A stretch of DNA of 10,315 nucleotides from Methylomarinum sp. (lineage in GTDB: Bacteria > Pseudomonadota > Gammaproteobacteria > Methylococcales > Methylomonadaceae). Under the pieces are notes generated by a model that was given only the letters and a program-made list of their open reading frames with translations, had not been told where the DNA came from and ran no database searches. Location: the NCBI GenBank assembly GCA_013139755.1, contig WTAG01000237.1, positions 1 through 10,315 of the forward strand. The letters run 5' to 3'. Both the position numbers and the translations under genes were made by a program. Positions 7,811 through 10,315 of this stretch are shown here, in pieces (positions within the stretch are counted from its first letter, which is position 1; each line of letters opens with the position of its first letter).

Positions 7811-7859
7811 TGGCTAAAAACGGCTTCTAGGGTAGGGTGCTTAAAGGTTTTAATAGCCA
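7811..7859. repeat. Inverted repeat in the gap between convergent units
   Basis: TGGCTA-AAAAC (7811-7821) pairs with GTTTT-AA-TAGCCA (7847-7859): 11 bp with a two-base bulge and a 25-base loop. It is the only notable structure in the 155-base non-coding gap 7783-7937. On the - strand it is followed by GAATTTTAAC, so it might be a weak terminator for the ycgN operon, but the large loop makes this doubtful. AAGATA/TATCTT (7901-7906/7919-7924) is a second, weaker dyad nearer the ycgN stop, without a T tail on either strand. Confidence 0.3.
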
Positions 7860-7937
7860 TTCATGTTTTAGTAACGAGAGTATAAGGTTGATCTTTACCT
7901 AAGATATAAACTCATTCGTATCTTGTGATGTGAGGGT

Positions 7938-8366
7938 TTAATCCAACCATTCAATAATATGATCTTCCAGATCATCAACATCAGATTCTTTCATAGCAAA
8001 ACTGCTGATTGCAACACCGGCATCTTTAACCGACTCTTGATCACCAGAAACCAGTGGGTGCCATGACGGTAATTCCTTTCCGTCTGTGAGTAATCGATAA
8101 GCACAGGTAGAGGGTAACCAGTTGTATTCAGAAAAATCGTGCTGTTTTAAATCCAGGCATTCGAGGATTAAAGTAGTGCGTTCTAAGTAACGGGTACAAC
8201 GGCAAGTGTCTAAATCAATTAGGTTGCAGACGACACTGGTAAAAAATATTTCTCCAGTATCTTCATCTTCTAATTTGTTTAAGCAGCATTTACCACAACC
8301 ATCACAGATAGACTCCCATTCTTTGGTCGTCATTTCGGATAATTTTTTTGTTTCCCAAAAATTCAT
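7938..8366 (-). CDS. ycgN: YcgN/UPF0260 family cysteine-cluster protein
   Basis: A 142-residue protein matching E. coli YcgN closely in remembered sequence: FWETKKLSEM, WESICDGCGKCCLNKLEDEDTGEI and LPSTCAYRLL are family hallmarks. The CxxCxxCC cluster is C21, C24, C27, C28; C47, C55, C57, C70 and C88 are further candidate ligands, so a bound metal or iron-sulfur centre is likely but unproven. No signal peptide or membrane helix is seen, so it should be cytosolic. The exact function is not known to me. The start ATG overlaps the stop of the upstream hydrolase gene as ATGA, with GGAAAG (8376-8381) eight bases or so before it inside that gene, which indicates coupled translation. It is the last gene of the - strand operon. 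Confidence 0.93.
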   Translation of the reverse strand: MNFWETKKLSEMTTKEWESICDGCGKCCLNKLEDEDTGEIFFTSVVCNLIDLDTCRCTRYLERTTLILECLDLKQHDFSEYNWLPSTCAYRLLTDGKELPSWHPLVSGDQESVKDAGVAISSFAMKESDVDDLEDHIIEWLD

Positions 8367-9373
8367 AATTTAATTCTTTCCATTAAGTAGCAAAAACAGT
8401 CCTGCTTGATGACCCGTTCATCTAGGGTAAGCATTGAGGGCATGGTGCTTTTATTGGTTTGCAAGTTATTATCTACTACGGAGAAGAATTTTTCAGTGAC
8501 TATATTACCTGATTCATCTTTTGCGTTTATTGGCATGCTGGTATGGTTAAAAATTTGTCCTAATTGGGTGCCAGAAGGAATTTCTGTAAAGTTCATGCGT
8601 TCTAGTTCTTTATCTAACAATAAATCGGCTTGTTCACTGTCAAAACTGAAGGATATTTCTTTGTTGATGTTTACTTGAGCAACGGTATGGTAAATATCAA
8701 TTTCTTGAGCAGGAATGGGCTGGTCGGATAATTGAGATAGATGTAAGCAGCTATCTAAATATTCAAATGCATGATCAACGCCATGTTTTTGCCCCGGTTT
8801 ACCGCATTCTAAGGTCACGGCAGGGCAAAGTGAGGCAAAGGCATCACATTGCACACCTTTTGGTCGGGTAAAGTATACAACTAGGCGTCCAAACAGATTG
8901 GCTAGTTGTAGAAACTGATTGTCTAGCTTGGTCACGCAGGCGTAATGCGGGTTTAAGCCGGTATTATTATGTACATCAATGCTGGCAAAAACATTTCTTG
9001 CTTTCATGCTCTCGATGATTTGTGCCGCAATTTTTGATTCTTTGCAGTCTGTTAATTCACTACCTGGCCAGATACGGTTATAGTCAGGTTGGTTGTCGAT
9101 CCGTCTTAACCCCAGTCTAGCGGCTTCGGTATTTCCTAAAAAAAAGGATAAGGCGCGTGGTAGTTCTTGATTGTGATATTTTATTAATAATTTTTGTAGA
9201 GCAAGAAACCCAGTAGTTTCATTTCCATGTAATAGGACTGAGATAAACAGTGGATCTTGGCGTTTACCGGGTAAATGAAATAGCGTGGGTTCAGGAATGA
9301 GCGTGTGTAATGCTTCCGCTGCAATCGTTAAGAGTTCATGTGGGTATGAGTTTTGTTGTTTTATTAGTGACAT
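8363..9373 (-). CDS. AstE/aspartoacylase-family zinc hydrolase
   Basis: A 336-residue member of the succinylglutamate desuccinylase/aspartoacylase branch of M14 zinc carboxypeptidases, which cleave an amide next to an amino acid. Zinc ligands are H49 and E52 (HGNE) and H135 (SIDVHNNTG); N99-R100 (PDYNRIWPG) fits the substrate carboxylate-binding pair, and E189 (VTLECG) the catalytic glutamate. The C-terminal part (about 220-336) would be the beta domain that shapes the active-site entry. It is probably cytosolic, as no signal peptide is visible. The substrate is not deducible: no arginine-catabolism genes are nearby, so true AstE activity is unlikely. The start codon directly abuts the stop of the upstream ligase gene, with GGAG at 9384-9387 (- strand), and its end overlaps ycgN by four bases. 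It could release or trim what the ligase makes. Confidence 0.88.
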   Translation of the reverse strand: MSLIKQQNSYPHELLTIAAEALHTLIPEPTLFHLPGKRQDPLFISVLLHGNETTGFLALQKLLIKYHNQELPRALSFFLGNTEAARLGLRRIDNQPDYNRIWPGSELTDCKESKIAAQIIESMKARNVFASIDVHNNTGLNPHYACVTKLDNQFLQLANLFGRLVVYFTRPKGVQCDAFASLCPAVTLECGKPGQKHGVDHAFEYLDSCLHLSQLSDQPIPAQEIDIYHTVAQVNINKEISFSFDSEQADLLLDKELERMNFTEIPSGTQLGQIFNHTSMPINAKDESGNIVTEKFFSVVDNNLQTNKSTMPSMLTLDERVIKQDCFCYLMERIKL

Positions 9374-10315
9374 TTAATAAGAACTCCATTCACTGACGGG
9401 GTTTCCTGATTGTTGTTTTTTTAAGTAAACTTGGGTCATTAATTTAAAATTATTGTCTGTTTGAATGGGTTGAGCTTGGCTCAGCATAAATTGGCGTTGC
9501 CAATGACAACCATTTTGTTTGTTATTGAGGCGTTGCATAATGACGTCTAAAAAATCATCAGTATCACAATGGTTAATACCTAAAGACTGTAATCCTAAAA
9601 TAGCCCTAGGCATTAATTCATTCTTAATTAAACTGTGTAAGCGGTAGGTTTTTCCATCTAGCCATATAATATGGCTGTCCAGCCCGTGACGGGCGGCTTG
9701 ATAAAAATTATCTTTTGCTTGGGAGAAAGGTAAAGATAAGCCTTTTTCCATGATTTCATCACACAGGTTTTTTGATACCCCGTAATAAAATGCCGCATTA
9801 GCTATTGAATCTATTGTTGTAGGGCCTGCGGCAGGAGTTCGGTGCTCTACTCTGATATGGGGTGTACCATCCTCATCAAATCCTATTAAGGGTCGGTTCC
9901 AGCGCCAGATTGTGCCGTTATGTAGCCTTAAATGCTCAAAGGCTTCGGGTGATGAGTTTAAATTTTCGGGAAGTAATATAGGGAAGTGTTCTAGGTTTTC
10001 ATTAAAGCATTCAATAATGGATTTTCTAGCATAGTCGGTTCCAAAGCTTACTCTTTTTAAAGGGCCTTGTGCCGCACCACTGAAACCGCCTGTTTCAATG
10101 GCTTGCTCAAACAGTGGGATTCGGGATTCATGCCACAAATCTTTGCCAAATAAATAAGGAGAATTAGCGCATAGAGCAACTATTGGTGCTGAAGCCATGA
10201 TAGATGCGTTATAAAAATGATGGGCTATATCAAAGGGTAATTGAATGTGAATTTGAAATGAAGTAGTTGCGGATTCAAGCATCACATCTTCATGAGCTAG
10301 TTTTAGGTGTTCATT
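9374..10315 (-). CDS. GCS2-type carboxylate-amine ligase, 5' end outside window
   Basis: The reading frame stays open to the window edge, so 313 C-terminal residues are visible and the true start lies beyond 10315; the GTG at 10283-10285 is internal. The sequence resembles the GCS2 (glutamate-cysteine ligase 2, YbdK-like) family: EDVMLESATTSFQIHIQLP (9-27 of the visible part), YNASIMASAPIVALCANSP (35-53), HNGTIWRWNRPLIG (132-145) and above all HIRVEHRTPAAGPTTID (153-169). These enzymes join an amino acid to a carboxylate, usually glutamate, using ATP. From family size I infer that 100-200 residues are missing, including part of the active site, so catalytic completeness cannot be judged. The product is unknown; cysteine is only one possible acceptor. 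It is the first visible gene of the operon with the hydrolase and ycgN, and no promoter is in view. Confidence 0.85.
   Translation of the reverse strand, partial: NEHLKLAHEDVMLESATTSFQIHIQLPFDIAHHFYNASIMASAPIVALCANSPYLFGKDLWHESRIPLFEQAIETGGFSGAAQGPLKRVSFGTDYARKSIIECFNENLEHFPILLPENLNSSPEAFEHLRLHNGTIWRWNRPLIGFDEDGTPHIRVEHRTPAAGPTTIDSIANAAFYYGVSKNLCDEIMEKGLSLPFSQAKDNFYQAARHGLDSHIIWLDGKTYRLHSLIKNELMPRAILGLQSLGINHCDTDDFLDVIMQRLNNKQNGCHWQRQFMLSQAQPIQTDNNFKLMTQVYLKKQQSGNPVSEWSSY

Noticed and set aside
8406..8678. 90-codon open frame on the + strand opposite the AstE-like gene
   Set aside because: The - strand frame has conserved catalytic residues and tight operon spacing; the + frame has no recognisable features.
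10283..10285. GTG as the start of the GCS2-type gene
   Set aside because: The frame is open to the window edge and the upstream residues (NEHLKLAHED) continue smoothly into conserved family sequence, so the gene is cut by the window.

Overview
The window is a conserved housekeeping block from a gammaproteobacterium, with a less familiar operon at its right-hand end. The order thrS-infC-rpmI-rplT-pheS-pheT-ihfA on the + strand matches the E. coli translation cluster. A tRNA-Val ahead of thrS, a small MerR gene overlapping ihfA and a tRNA-Pro after it are, from memory, the Pseudomonas-type extension of that layout. By eye the DNA is moderately AT-rich. PheS keeps a four-cysteine insert that E. 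coli lacks. A low-GC non-enteric gammaproteobacterium, possibly Methylococcales-like, fits; the order-level guess is inference with low confidence. I see no insertion sequence, integrase, CRISPR array or broken gene.

Layout. Bases 7-119 hold tRNA-Val(GAC) and a terminator hairpin that ends only about 23 bases before thrS, so thrS is probably reached by transcription through that hairpin. From 142 to 3346 come threonyl-tRNA synthetase, initiation factor IF3 (apparently starting at AUC), and ribosomal proteins L35 and L20. The 174-base infC-rpmI gap can fold into several hairpins and one alternative long-range pairing, where L20 feedback control would be expected. Two hairpins, the second a clear intrinsic terminator, close this block at about 3411. 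A 56-base interrupted inverted repeat lies before pheS (GTG start). Then come the two phenylalanyl-tRNA synthetase subunits, IHF alpha and a MerR-type regulator, with gaps of 14 and 4 bases and finally a 17-base overlap. No terminator is visible after the merR gene. A sigma70-like promoter precedes tRNA-Pro(GGG), and the terminator after that tRNA may serve both units.

Bases 7783-7937 are non-coding. From there to the window edge three genes lie on the - strand and are tightly coupled. In transcription order they are a GCS2-type carboxylate-amine ligase (5' end outside the window), an AstE/aspartoacylase-like zinc amide hydrolase (stop and start codons abut), and a YcgN/UPF0260 cysteine-rich protein (ATGA overlap). 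A ligase that makes a glutamyl-type amide next to a hydrolase that could cleave or trim one suggests a small amide-modification pathway of unknown substrate. This is the least characterised part of the window.

The + strand genes work together in translation: two aminoacyl-tRNA synthetases, an initiation factor, two 50S proteins and two tRNAs. IHF alpha and the MerR protein are nucleoid and transcription factors carried at the end of the pheST unit.
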